DNA from: Alteromonadaceae bacterium 2753L.S.0a.02
GTDB taxonomy: Bacteria; Pseudomonadota; Gammaproteobacteria; Pseudomonadales; Cellvibrionaceae
Length of the DNA stretch: 64,000 nucleotides
NCBI GenBank assembly: GCA_007827375.1
Contig: VISH01000002.1
Coordinates: forward strand, 2,815,001 to 2,879,000
Direction: 5' to 3'
Both the position numbers and the translations under genes were made by a program. Each line of letters begins with the position of its first letter. Positions within the stretch are counted from its first letter, which is position 1. This document shows positions 10,001 to 17,781 of the stretch, one piece after another. Under the pieces are notes generated by a model. That model was not told where the DNA came from. It did not search any database and worked only from the letters and a program-made list of their open reading frames with translations.

Positions 10001-11912
10001 CCTCAAAAGCCTGCTCAAACAAGGTTTTAACACTGTGAACATCGGGGTTGGAAGCGACACCCTGGGTGAGTTGAAAATCGTGTAACCAAACACAACTGCG
10101 ATCTTTTTTGAAGATTTGGTAAGGGTGCTCGCCAATCACCCGTAAACCCAAATTTTCCAAAATGGGTATTACATCCGACAACACCAATGGCTGGTTCAAG
10201 TGCAATATGCGAAAGCGCAGTGCACTGTCTTCAGCACCAATGGGTCGGTAAAAATTCATGGCGATATCACCTTCGCCCTGAAGATGCTCGATAAGCTTTA
10301 TGTCCTGAACCGCATAGCGAGCATCGAAATATTCTTGATAACTCGGCGTAAAACCGTTTTTATAGGCGTTAAATTTGGTGATGCCATTAGCCTCTCCAAA
10401 TTCTTCACACAGCGAACTGGATAAGTGGTCGGTCCAATTCCGCGTTACATCAATAATATTTTCCTCCAACTCGGTCAAATCCAATTCGCGAAGCTCCGAG
10501 GCATCCACTCGAAATATAAATTGCGCCCGTACGAGATTCGACTCAGAAAAGTAGCTGTTAAAATCGAAATCGTCGGAACCCAGTGCTTCACCGAGAATAT
10601 CCTGAATACGTTGACGACTACTCGAGCTGTATACATCACGTGGCACAAAGGCATTACAGGTGACGAAATTACCGAAGGGGTCACTACGCACAATCAATTT
10701 CACGAGATGGCGTTCATTGAGATTGGCAATGGCAAGAATATTATTTTCCAGAGTAGCATCGTCAGTAAGCATGAGCTCAGCACGTGGATAATTTTCGATG
10801 GTGCGAAACAGATTCTTGCCATCGTGGCTTTGCGGGTCCAGCCCGGAATTATCGACAATTCGATTGACCTTTTGGCGTAAAATGGGTATTTCAAACGGCG
10901 AACGCGAAAACACTTCGTAAGTAAATAAACCTAAAAAGCGCACTTCCCCAGTGGCTTTACCCTTTTCATCGAGCTTTTTAATCACTACATAATCGGGATA
11001 CACCGAGCGATGTACCGAACTGTGAGTTGATGCTTTGGAAAAACAAATAAGATCCTCACCCTGGTAAAACCCTTTCATGCCCTCACTGAATTGGGATTCG
11101 GGTACCGGCTCCGCATTGCCGGGAATAGCTCTGAATACTCCCATGCGCGCTGCAATGTTTTCCTGGAGAGCACTTTCTTGCTCCAATGTCACCAAGTCGT
11201 AATCCCGGTAACCCAGAAAAACAAAGTGACGATGCCTTAACCATTTTAGAAATTCGGCGATTTCATGAAAATTTTCAGGCAATTTCATGATGTAATCTCG
11301 CGTCTCGTCGAGCTTGCTGAGAATTTGTTCGTGATCATCCACCACGGCCGCGACATCAGCGAGAACTTTATTAAGATTACGCTTGATTACCCGAAGCTCT
11401 TCATCCTCCGGGTGTAAACTGATCTCCACATAAATGAGCGCCTCTCGACTCACATTATTTTTCTTGCTGGGTTTTGCTCCTGCCACCGCAACGGCCATTC
11501 CTCCATCGGCGCGCGTTACATTCAGCACCGTACTTTTTATAACGTACACCGGAATTTCTGCCTGATTGAAAGATGCTCGAATGGAATCAACCAAAAATGG
11601 CATATCACGCTGCAGAATGACCACAATGGTTCTGCCGGACTGCCACCCGTGTTCGGTCAGGGAGGGGTTAAATACATCGACCAGTGGGCGCGTTTTGCTG
11701 TTAAGCAACTCGTGATAAAGCCCAAAACACATGCCGTATAAATCGCCAATTTGACGACCCGCCCAGTCTTCCAGGGGGAATCGCTGCAAATACACTTCGA
11801 GAAAGTCCACAAACGCCTGTTGTTGCGTTACTTGACGGTTTTGTTCAATCCACTTTTTGAACTGATGTAAAAAGTGTTTACGGTCACTCAAATTCGACTG
11901 CGTTATTTCCAC
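7083..11912 (-). CDS. gdhB: NAD-specific glutamate dehydrogenase, large 180-kDa class
   Basis: It oxidatively deaminates glutamate to 2-oxoglutarate with NAD and feeds amino-acid carbon into the TCA cycle. The protein has 1609 residues, the size of the very large GDH class found in Pseudomonas and Streptomyces. The N-terminal third holds regulatory ACT-like regions. The catalytic core starts around residue 810 with GGLRWSDRLQDYRTEVLGL followed by VPTGAKGGFV, and a dinucleotide-fold segment near 1000 contains IGDMGGDVFGNG. The start is GTG at 11912, supported by AGAGGAA six bases upstream. The gene is divergent from moxR. Confidence 0.95.
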   Translation of the reverse strand: MEITQSNLSDRKHFLHQFKKWIEQNRQVTQQQAFVDFLEVYLQRFPLEDWAGRQIGDLYGMCFGLYHELLNSKTRPLVDVFNPSLTEHGWQSGRTIVVILQRDMPFLVDSIRASFNQAEIPVYVIKSTVLNVTRADGGMAVAVAGAKPSKKNNVSREALIYVEISLHPEDEELRVIKRNLNKVLADVAAVVDDHEQILSKLDETRDYIMKLPENFHEIAEFLKWLRHRHFVFLGYRDYDLVTLEQESALQENIAARMGVFRAIPGNAEPVPESQFSEGMKGFYQGEDLICFSKASTHSSVHRSVYPDYVVIKKLDEKGKATGEVRFLGLFTYEVFSRSPFEIPILRQKVNRIVDNSGLDPQSHDGKNLFRTIENYPRAELMLTDDATLENNILAIANLNERHLVKLIVRSDPFGNFVTCNAFVPRDVYSSSSRQRIQDILGEALGSDDFDFNSYFSESNLVRAQFIFRVDASELRELDLTELEENIIDVTRNWTDHLSSSLCEEFGEANGITKFNAYKNGFTPSYQEYFDARYAVQDIKLIEHLQGEGDIAMNFYRPIGAEDSALRFRILHLNQPLVLSDVIPILENLGLRVIGEHPYQIFKKDRSCVWLHDFQLTQGVASNPDVHSVKTLFEQAFEAVWRNRAESDAFNKLVLGARLQWREVCVLRAYAGYMKQVGFSSDQAFVADTLNYHLDITRDLVAIFKSRFDPRLNKDGKSSERLKRLKSKVLDALDAVPNLNEDLVLRRYLQLIDGTLRTNYFKPNRDYISFKFSPRTIADIPEPRPLFEIYVYSPRIEGVHLRGGKVARGGLRWSDRLQDYRTEVLGLVKAQQVKNAVIVPTGAKGGFVSKLPPATGGREAILKEGIACYKIFIRGLLDITDNLLSGEVVPPSDVIRHDEDDPYLVVAADKGTATFSDIANEISLEYKHWLGDAFASGGSQGYDHKGMGITARGAWVSVQRHFREIAKDVQNEAFSVIGIGDMGGDVFGNGMLLSEHICLMAAFNHMHIFIDPTPDPQKTFVERKRLFETPGTTWGDFNRELLSDGGAIFSRAEKYLLINEAMQNAFSISESKLTPTQLIHALLKAPVDLIWNGGIGTYVKAASESHTDVGDKANDAVRVNGAELRCKVFGEGGNLGMTQLGRVEYSLASGACNTDFIDNAAGVDCSDHEVNIKILLDEMLAAGDLTGKQRNKLLVEMTDDVAELVLQNNYRQTQALSLAQFQASERVNEYRRFISFLENTGRLNRALEFLPSDEQLVDRQAHGKSLTRPELSVLISYAKVMLKEELTVSTLAEDPYIARAIETAFPSKIVTHYPEQLYRHRLKKEIVATQLANDMINNLGITVAHRLLETTGAGSDQIARAYIVSRDVFGFEDFQDYVKSLDHQVTAQFQAELMGNMIRRVRRGTRWFLRNRRLDLHPKDDIEFFNESLTAVYDASVDALEGSAREDWLARSERYAEMGVPQKWSLRLAMPDNLFSGLGVVESARLSGKDTILVTDVFFQLLDKLDLNWFATQISEIKVDTYWQAIARETYLDDLEGNLRKLTIALLKTVDDLAAFDEVFEQWQKVNESLIVRWKQMITEVQASSTTDYAMFAVALRELVDLVDATEHWV

Positions 11913-12148
11913 GGGGTGTTCCTCTCAATGCCGTGACATTTATGTCGCTATTGATATCTCTGGGTCTGCCCTCACATAAGGGAACCTGATTGACTTGGCA
12001 GGGTCAATAAGCGGGCATTAGCACAATCGTCGCCCCAAACCACAGGCGGTGTGATCGTGTAAAACAAACTCAAGACAACATTAACGTATAATTCAAAAAC
12101 TCTTATAAATCAATGAGTTTTGTTGCTTTTTTAAAGGAAACGGTGTAG

Positions 12149-13120
12149 TTGATTATGTCGACCAAACAAGCGCTGCAAACACTGCGAACCTGGCTTGATT
12201 CCCAAATCGTAGGCCAACCTCATCTTACCGACCGATTGTTAACCGCACTCATTGCAGATGGTCATCTCCTTGTTGAAGGCGCCCCTGGTCTCGCTAAAAC
12301 CAAAGCGATCAAAACCCTCTCAGAAGGCATCGAAGGCGATTTCCACCGTATTCAGTTTACGCCAGATTTATTGCCCTCGGATGTAACTGGCACCGACATC
12401 TACCGCCCGGAACAAGGCACTTTCGAATTCCAATCCGGCCCTATTTTTCATAATCTGGTGCTGGCTGATGAAATCAACCGCGCGCCGGCAAAAGTGCAGT
12501 CGGCGCTGCTGGAAGCCATGGCGGAACGGCAAATCAGCGTGGGCAAAGCCACCTATCAGCTGCCTGCACTGTTTCTGGTGATGGCCACCCAAAACCCTAT
12601 TGAACAGGAAGGCACTTATCCCTTACCCGAGGCGCAGCTTGACCGCTTTCTAATGCATGTGAAGGTGGATTTCCCCGATGCCAATGCCGAAAAAGAGATT
12701 TTGCGACTCAGCCGGGCGGAAGCCAGCCAGACTGAACAAAAACCGGTAATGGCAGAACCTGTCAGCCAGGAAACACTGTTCGCAGTACGGGAAGAAGCGT
12801 TGAGCATTCATATGGCAGACGCTGTTGAGGAGTATATCGTGCAACTCACTAACGCGACCCGTAACCCCACTCATTATGGCGATGACCTGGCGCGCTGGCT
12901 GGAATTTGGCGTAAGTCCACGCGCCACCATCAGCCTGGATCGCTGCTCCCGTGCGCACGCCTGGTTGCAAGGAAAAGACTACGTAAGCCCAGACGATGTA
13001 CAAGCCGTGCTACACGATGTATTTAGACACCGTCTGCTGTTATCGTTCGAAGCCGAAGCCAGCGGTCAGACACCCGACGGCATTATTGATGAACTGGTTA
13101 AGCGTGTCGCCGTTGTTTAA
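12149..13120 (+). CDS. MoxR-family AAA+ ATPase
   Basis: MoxR ATPases act as chaperone-like remodelling factors for VWA-domain partners, usually encoded beside them as here. The protein shows Walker A GAPGLAKT at residues 44-51, Walker B LVLADEINRAP near 110, sensor region MATQNPIEQEGTYPLPEAQLDRF near 150, and the C-terminal lid domain GVSPRATISL. The TTG at 12149 has AAAGGAAA eight bases upstream and gives 323 residues; ATG 12155 (321 residues) is the alternative with poorer spacing. It heads a six-gene cluster that runs to 19569. A TATAAT box lies at 12087-12092, without a convincing -35 box. Confidence 0.93.
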   Translation: MIMSTKQALQTLRTWLDSQIVGQPHLTDRLLTALIADGHLLVEGAPGLAKTKAIKTLSEGIEGDFHRIQFTPDLLPSDVTGTDIYRPEQGTFEFQSGPIFHNLVLADEINRAPAKVQSALLEAMAERQISVGKATYQLPALFLVMATQNPIEQEGTYPLPEAQLDRFLMHVKVDFPDANAEKEILRLSRAEASQTEQKPVMAEPVSQETLFAVREEALSIHMADAVEEYIVQLTNATRNPTHYGDDLARWLEFGVSPRATISLDRCSRAHAWLQGKDYVSPDDVQAVLHDVFRHRLLLSFEAEASGQTPDGIIDELVKRVAVV

Positions 13121-13137
13121 TTCAACGGCAAAGATTT

Positions 13138-14106
13138 ATGGCTATCATTAACAACAATCGCTCGCTGGTTGACGGGCCGTACATTTCTGTAGATGCACTG
13201 TTACGACTGCGCTATCTCGGTAACGACCTCACCCTGGACACCCGCAAAAAAAGCCTCGCTTCCGGCGACGGTGACGCCCGTACCAATTTTCGCGGTCGCG
13301 GAATGGAGTTCGCTGAAGTGCGTCTTTATCAGCCCGGCGACGACATTCGCAATATCGACTGGCGCGTAACAGCGCGCACCATGGATACTTACACCAAACT
13401 GTTTCAAGAAGAGCGTGAACGCCCGGTATTTCTCGTAATCGATCAACGTTCACCCATGTTTTTCGGCACCAAGCAGGTATTTAAATCGGTTTACGCCGCG
13501 CAAATTGCCGGCGTAATTGCCTGGGTCGCCATGCAAAATAACGATCGCATCGGCGCCCTACTCTTTGGCGATCACGAACAAAAAGACCTGCGTGCCCGGC
13601 GCGGCAAACACGCGGTGCTGGGTCTACTCAACCAATTGCAACAATTCAACCAACAGCTGTCTAGCCCCGTGGCACCTTGCAGCATTTCCGCTCAGGATAT
13701 ATTAAGTGATGTGCGACGTGTCGCCCGCCCAGGCAGTGCGGTTTTTATCGTCAGCGATTTTCACGATTTCGACGAAGACTGTGAAAAGCCACTGACACAG
13801 CTCGCACGACACACAGATGTTTCACTTTTTCATGTGTTCGATCCACTGGAAAGCCATTTGCCCAGTGCACAAAAATTATCCGTCTCCAACGGCACTGAAC
13901 GCCTGACTGTCGATACTGCGGCAGGTCAGCTCACGAAAATGTTTCAAACACAGTTTATGCAACAACAACAGCGTTTACATCACGCCTGCAGAAATTGCGG
14001 CAGCCGTTATGTTCGCGCCAATATCGCCACGCCCGTCGCCAACTTAATGCACGATGTCTTTTTAAGCCGTCGCGGCAAGCGATCACCCCAGGGAGACGCG
14101 CCTTGA
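13138..14106 (+). CDS. DUF58 domain protein
   Basis: DUF58 proteins are soluble VWA-like proteins that travel with MoxR ATPases. The 322-residue product has the family signature GRGMEFAEVRLYQPGDD, then RNIDWRVTAR near residue 60-80, followed by a VWA-like fold (FLVIDQRSPMFFG, VFIVSDFHDF). It contains no signal peptide or membrane segment, so it is cytoplasmic. It starts 17 bases after moxR and its TGA (14104-14106) overlaps the TTG start of the next gene. Presumed role: substrate or adaptor of the MoxR ATPase in envelope stress or complex assembly; that is inference from family context. Confidence 0.9.
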   Translation: MAIINNNRSLVDGPYISVDALLRLRYLGNDLTLDTRKKSLASGDGDARTNFRGRGMEFAEVRLYQPGDDIRNIDWRVTARTMDTYTKLFQEERERPVFLVIDQRSPMFFGTKQVFKSVYAAQIAGVIAWVAMQNNDRIGALLFGDHEQKDLRARRGKHAVLGLLNQLQQFNQQLSSPVAPCSISAQDILSDVRRVARPGSAVFIVSDFHDFDEDCEKPLTQLARHTDVSLFHVFDPLESHLPSAQKLSVSNGTERLTVDTAAGQLTKMFQTQFMQQQQRLHHACRNCGSRYVRANIATPVANLMHDVFLSRRGKRSPQGDAP

Positions 14107-14693
14107 ACCCCGTTGTACAAAGTCAACCTGCGGCGGCATCTCCCGTCGAACAATTATTGGCGCAAATGCAGGGTCCAGCACTACCGGACCCGATAGGTTA
14201 CTGGCCTCCAGCACCCGGTTGGTGGGTGTTGGGAATCTTGGTAATTACAGCAATTGGGTTGACTGTATACAGCATCTTACGTAAGCGCGCCCGCAATCGT
14301 TATCGTACCACCGCCCTTCGTGCGCTCGACGACATTGCCCGTGGCGTGCCGGAAAATAAAGCCTATCGCTTAAAAGCGCTCTTGAAACAAACTTTTTTTA
14401 CCGCCTACCCACGTGAGCGTAATCGTGTGGCCGCTCTACACGGTCAACACTGGTTACAGGAATTACACAGTTCCGGGAAACTTCACAAACTGCCATTCAA
14501 ACAACAAGAATTATTTGCGCGGTATTTTTCTGAAGAAATCTATCAGCTGAACTCAAATCTGCACGAACCTGCTTCGCTGCATATCTTTATAGAAGTTTGT
14601 CGCTACTGGATAAAAAAACACACAACAAAACCTGCCCCTGTGTACCCTGTAACAGCTGCTGCACACGCCCTTGCAACAGGAGGTACGGACTGA
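14103..14693 (+). CDS. DUF4381 membrane-anchored protein of the Bat cluster
   Basis: The open frame extends upstream into the DUF58 gene, but I start it at TTG 14103 because AGGGAGA lies just before it and the TTG overlaps the DUF58 stop (TTGA). The product is then 196 residues. A single transmembrane segment (WWVLGILVITAIGLTVYSIL) lies near residues 40-60, preceded by the proline-rich LPDPIGYWPPAPG typical of DUF4381. The remainder is a cytoplasmic helical domain. Its TGA overlaps the next ATG (TGATG). The function is unknown beyond membership of the MoxR/VWA complex. Confidence 0.88.
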   Translation: MNPVVQSQPAAASPVEQLLAQMQGPALPDPIGYWPPAPGWWVLGILVITAIGLTVYSILRKRARNRYRTTALRALDDIARGVPENKAYRLKALLKQTFFTAYPRERNRVAALHGQHWLQELHSSGKLHKLPFKQQELFARYFSEEIYQLNSNLHEPASLHIFIEVCRYWIKKHTTKPAPVYPVTAAAHALATGGTD

Positions 14694-15742
14694 TGTTTCA
14701 TTTCGACTGGCTGTGGGTGTTGTTGCTATTGCCGCTGCCAGCAATCGTGTATTTTTTTGTGCCTGCCTCAAAACAGCAGGAAGCTGCGCTTAAAGTCCCC
14801 TTCTTCGGGCAATTAAGTAGGCTGTACCAGGAGGCTGCGAGCTCGCACGCAACGCGAAAAATTTCGAAACTTATTTGGCTAACACTTATATGGCTGCTGC
14901 TAGTAACTTCCGCTGCGCGCCCACAGTGGGTGGGCGAACCCATCGCACTACCCACAGCGGGGAGAGATTTGCTTCTGGCAGTGGACATATCAGGCAGTAT
15001 GAAAACGCCCGACATGGTGGTAAGGGGTGAGCAGATTGCACGTATTTTGGTTGTGAAATATGTTGTCGATGAATTTATTCAACGCAGAACCAGCGACCGC
15101 TTAGGTTTAATCCTTTTTGGTACCCAAGCTTATCTACAGGCCCCGTTAACCTTCGACCGCGATACCGTGAGCCAGCTTTTAAAAGAAGCACAGCTGGGAT
15201 TTGCCGGCGAACAAACCGCAATAGGTGATGCAATAGGCCTGGCGATAAAACGCTTACGAGATCGCCCCGCATCACAACGCGTTCTCATATTACTCACCGA
15301 TGGCGCCAATACCGCCGGAGAAGTATCACCACGACAGGCCGCAGAACTGGCAAAGCAGGCGGGTATAAAAATTTATACGATTGGCGTGGGCGCCAACGAA
15401 ATGATTCAACGCATGGGTGTATTTGGCGGTTTCAGCCGCACCATAAACCCTTCGAGCGAACTCGATGAAGATACCTTACGCTATATCGCTGACACCACTG
15501 GCGGCATGTACTTCCGGGCCCACAATCCCGAAGAACTGCAGGAAATTTATACGGTACTCGATAAATTGGAGCCCATTGAGCAGGAAGCGGAAACCATGCG
15601 ACCGGTCACAGCATTGTTCGTGTGGCCTTTATCTGTCGCGTTATTGTTAAGCGCCTGTTACGCAATCTGGCTATTACCGTTTTTCAACTTTTTACGCTAT
15701 CCCAATTCGCTCAACGCTGGTGCTCGGGAGAGCAAGTCATGA
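14693..15742 (+). CDS. VWA-domain membrane protein (BatA type)
   Basis: Starting at ATG 14693, which has a perfect AGGAGGT eight bases upstream, the protein is 349 residues. It has two N-terminal membrane segments (near residues 5-22 and 58-80), a von Willebrand A domain with the MIDAS metal site DISGSM near residue 98 and LLTDGANTAG near 200, and a final membrane helix near 308-330. This is the BatA layout known from aerotolerance clusters in Bacteroides and from many gammaproteobacteria. The VWA domain should face the periplasm. The final ATGA overlaps the next gene. An upstream extension of the frame is spurious, as it lies inside DUF4381. Confidence 0.92.
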   Translation: MFHFDWLWVLLLLPLPAIVYFFVPASKQQEAALKVPFFGQLSRLYQEAASSHATRKISKLIWLTLIWLLLVTSAARPQWVGEPIALPTAGRDLLLAVDISGSMKTPDMVVRGEQIARILVVKYVVDEFIQRRTSDRLGLILFGTQAYLQAPLTFDRDTVSQLLKEAQLGFAGEQTAIGDAIGLAIKRLRDRPASQRVLILLTDGANTAGEVSPRQAAELAKQAGIKIYTIGVGANEMIQRMGVFGGFSRTINPSSELDEDTLRYIADTTGGMYFRAHNPEELQEIYTVLDKLEPIEQEAETMRPVTALFVWPLSVALLLSACYAIWLLPFFNFLRYPNSLNAGARESKS

Positions 15743-17775
15743 ATGATCTTGTCGCCAATTTTCATTTTTTGCGCCCGCAGTGGTTATTGATGTTGCTGCC
15801 TCTGGCAATGCTGGGTTGGTACCTATTAAGACAGCAGGCACAGGCCAGTAATTGGCAATCGCTCATAGCTCCACATCTACTGCCTTTTTTAGTCGATGGC
15901 AAATCCGTAAGTCGAAACAAATTACCCATTTACGGACTAATTATGTTGTGGTTGTTGGCGACTCTGGCTGCGGCGGGGCCCGTTTGGAAAAAACGCCCGC
16001 AACCGGTACTCAAGCAGACGTCCGCCTTGGTTATTGCCTGGGATTTGTCGCCTTCCATGGCGGCACAAGATATAAAACCTTCTCGACTGGTGCGAGCACG
16101 ACTAAAGCTCATTGATTTGCTGAAGCAACGCAGGGAAGGTTTAACGGCGTTAATCGCCTACAGTGGTGAAGCCCATGTAGTCACCCCTCTTACCGACGAT
16201 ACCGACACCATTATTAGCCTTCTACACGGGCTCGACCCGGCAATTATGCCGGCAATAGGAAGCAACGCTGAAATGGCCTTGGAAATGGCCAACAAATTGC
16301 TGACAGAAGGTGCCAACGGAAAAGGCAATATTTTGTTTTTAACGGATGGTATCGATGAATCTGCACACGATGCATTTGCGCAGTTCCACGATGCCAATCC
16401 CCACGAAATAACAATCTGGGGAATCGGCACCTCTGAAGGCGCGCCCATACCCTTAAGTTCCGGAGGTTTTGCCTACGATAGAAATCGCAATATGGTAATC
16501 GCTCGTTTAAACGAAGCGGAATTAAGTGATCTCGCCGTGAAAGTTGGCGGCCTTTATGTACCCTTTTCGAAAACCGATTTCGATATTGAGACCATAAAAA
16601 AATTCAGTTTCGGCAATAACAACGACACCACACAACACACAGAACGCCTGTTCGACCAGTGGTACGAACATGGCCCGTATCTCATTGTATTACTGCTGCC
16701 TTTTGCTGCACTGGCTTTTAGACGCGGTTTGCTGCTCACACTGCCTCTGTTGCTCATTCTGGCGCCCGACAGCCATGCTCTGGAGTGGCAAGATCTCTGG
16801 AAAACCAAAGACCAACAGGCACAACAACTTCTCGCCAACGACCCCGAAAAAGCCGCTGAAACCTTCAAAAGCCCGGATTGGCAAGCGGTCGCCAAATACC
16901 AAGCGGGAAAATATGATGAAGCGCTCGAGGGCTTCAACGGGGCGAAGGCACAAGACCACTACAACCGAGGAAATGCCCTTACCCATCTCGGTAATTACGA
17001 CGAAGCCATCGAACAGTTTCAAAAAGCGCTAGAGTTAAACCCCGATCTCAGCGACGCTAAACAGAATTTATCCATTGCAGAGCAGCTTAAGCAATTGCAA
17101 CAAGAACAAAAAGATCAACAGGGCGATTCTCAGCGGGACGATGAGAACCAGCAGCAAAATCAGAATAATGAAAACAACTCAAATCAACAGCAATCAGATC
17201 AACAATCTGGCCAACAGGATTCCGAACAACAATCTCAACAACAACAATCTAAACAACAATCTGAACAGCAAAATCAGCAAAGCCAAAATAGTCAACAAAA
17301 CCAACAAGGCCAGCAACAGGACGGAGAGCAAAGTACTTCCAAGCAAAACTCAGATTCAGATGAGCTGACACAGCAACAACAACAGGCACTCGAAGACGCT
17401 TACGGAAAAAATGACGAGGACAAGCAGCAACAAGACGCCCAAAAGATGTCGCAATCCGAGCAGGACAAAGACGAAGACGCGCCGCAAAACGACGAACAGC
17501 GAAAACAGTCACTGGTAGAACAACAGGACGACGCTCAACAGCAAGACCAGGAGCAAGACCCCGACGCCCCTCACAATCCAATTGTGCGGCATACGCTCTC
17601 TCGCGAAGAGCAAGAACAACAACAGGCGCTCGACCAATGGTTACGCAAAGTACCTGACGACCCCAGTGGATTAATGAGAAATAAATTCAACTACGAATAT
17701 CGCGTAAGAAAACGAGAGTTGCGCGACAATGGCTTTCGCCAGCCTGATGGCAGCCGGGAACAGGAACGCTGGTAG
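15739..17775 (+). CDS. VWA plus TPR membrane protein with a long Gln-rich linker (BatB/BatC type fusion)
   Basis: From ATG 15739 the product is 678 residues. Residues 1-80 hold two membrane segments. The VWA domain follows with MIDAS DLSPSM near residue 101 and FLTDGIDES near 200, and another membrane region lies near 312-350 (LLTLPLLLILAP). A TPR unit (YNRGNALTHLGNYDEAIEQF) is near 407-440. Residues about 450-635 are an extremely Gln/Asn/Asp/Glu-rich disordered stretch, and a conserved basic tail contains DQWLRKVPDDPSGLMRNKF. The fused VWA-TPR arrangement replaces separate BatB and BatC genes. The Gln-rich linker is likely to vary in length between strains. The start overlaps the preceding stop (ATGA). 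Confidence 0.92.
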   Translation: MNDLVANFHFLRPQWLLMLLPLAMLGWYLLRQQAQASNWQSLIAPHLLPFLVDGKSVSRNKLPIYGLIMLWLLATLAAAGPVWKKRPQPVLKQTSALVIAWDLSPSMAAQDIKPSRLVRARLKLIDLLKQRREGLTALIAYSGEAHVVTPLTDDTDTIISLLHGLDPAIMPAIGSNAEMALEMANKLLTEGANGKGNILFLTDGIDESAHDAFAQFHDANPHEITIWGIGTSEGAPIPLSSGGFAYDRNRNMVIARLNEAELSDLAVKVGGLYVPFSKTDFDIETIKKFSFGNNNDTTQHTERLFDQWYEHGPYLIVLLLPFAALAFRRGLLLTLPLLLILAPDSHALEWQDLWKTKDQQAQQLLANDPEKAAETFKSPDWQAVAKYQAGKYDEALEGFNGAKAQDHYNRGNALTHLGNYDEAIEQFQKALELNPDLSDAKQNLSIAEQLKQLQQEQKDQQGDSQRDDENQQQNQNNENNSNQQQSDQQSGQQDSEQQSQQQQSKQQSEQQNQQSQNSQQNQQGQQQDGEQSTSKQNSDSDELTQQQQQALEDAYGKNDEDKQQQDAQKMSQSEQDKDEDAPQNDEQRKQSLVEQQDDAQQQDQEQDPDAPHNPIVRHTLSREEQEQQQALDQWLRKVPDDPSGLMRNKFNYEYRVRKRELRDNGFRQPDGSREQERW

Positions 17776-17781
17776 ACCCCT

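Noticed and set aside
10425..10880. 151-codon plus-strand frame inside gdhB
   Set aside because: Long antisense frames are common opposite high-information genes; gdhB is certain here and no ribosome site supports this one.
17075..17368. Asn-rich and other alternate frames across the Gln-rich repeat
   Set aside because: They are frame shadows of the CAA/CAG-rich coding repeat of the VWA-TPR gene.
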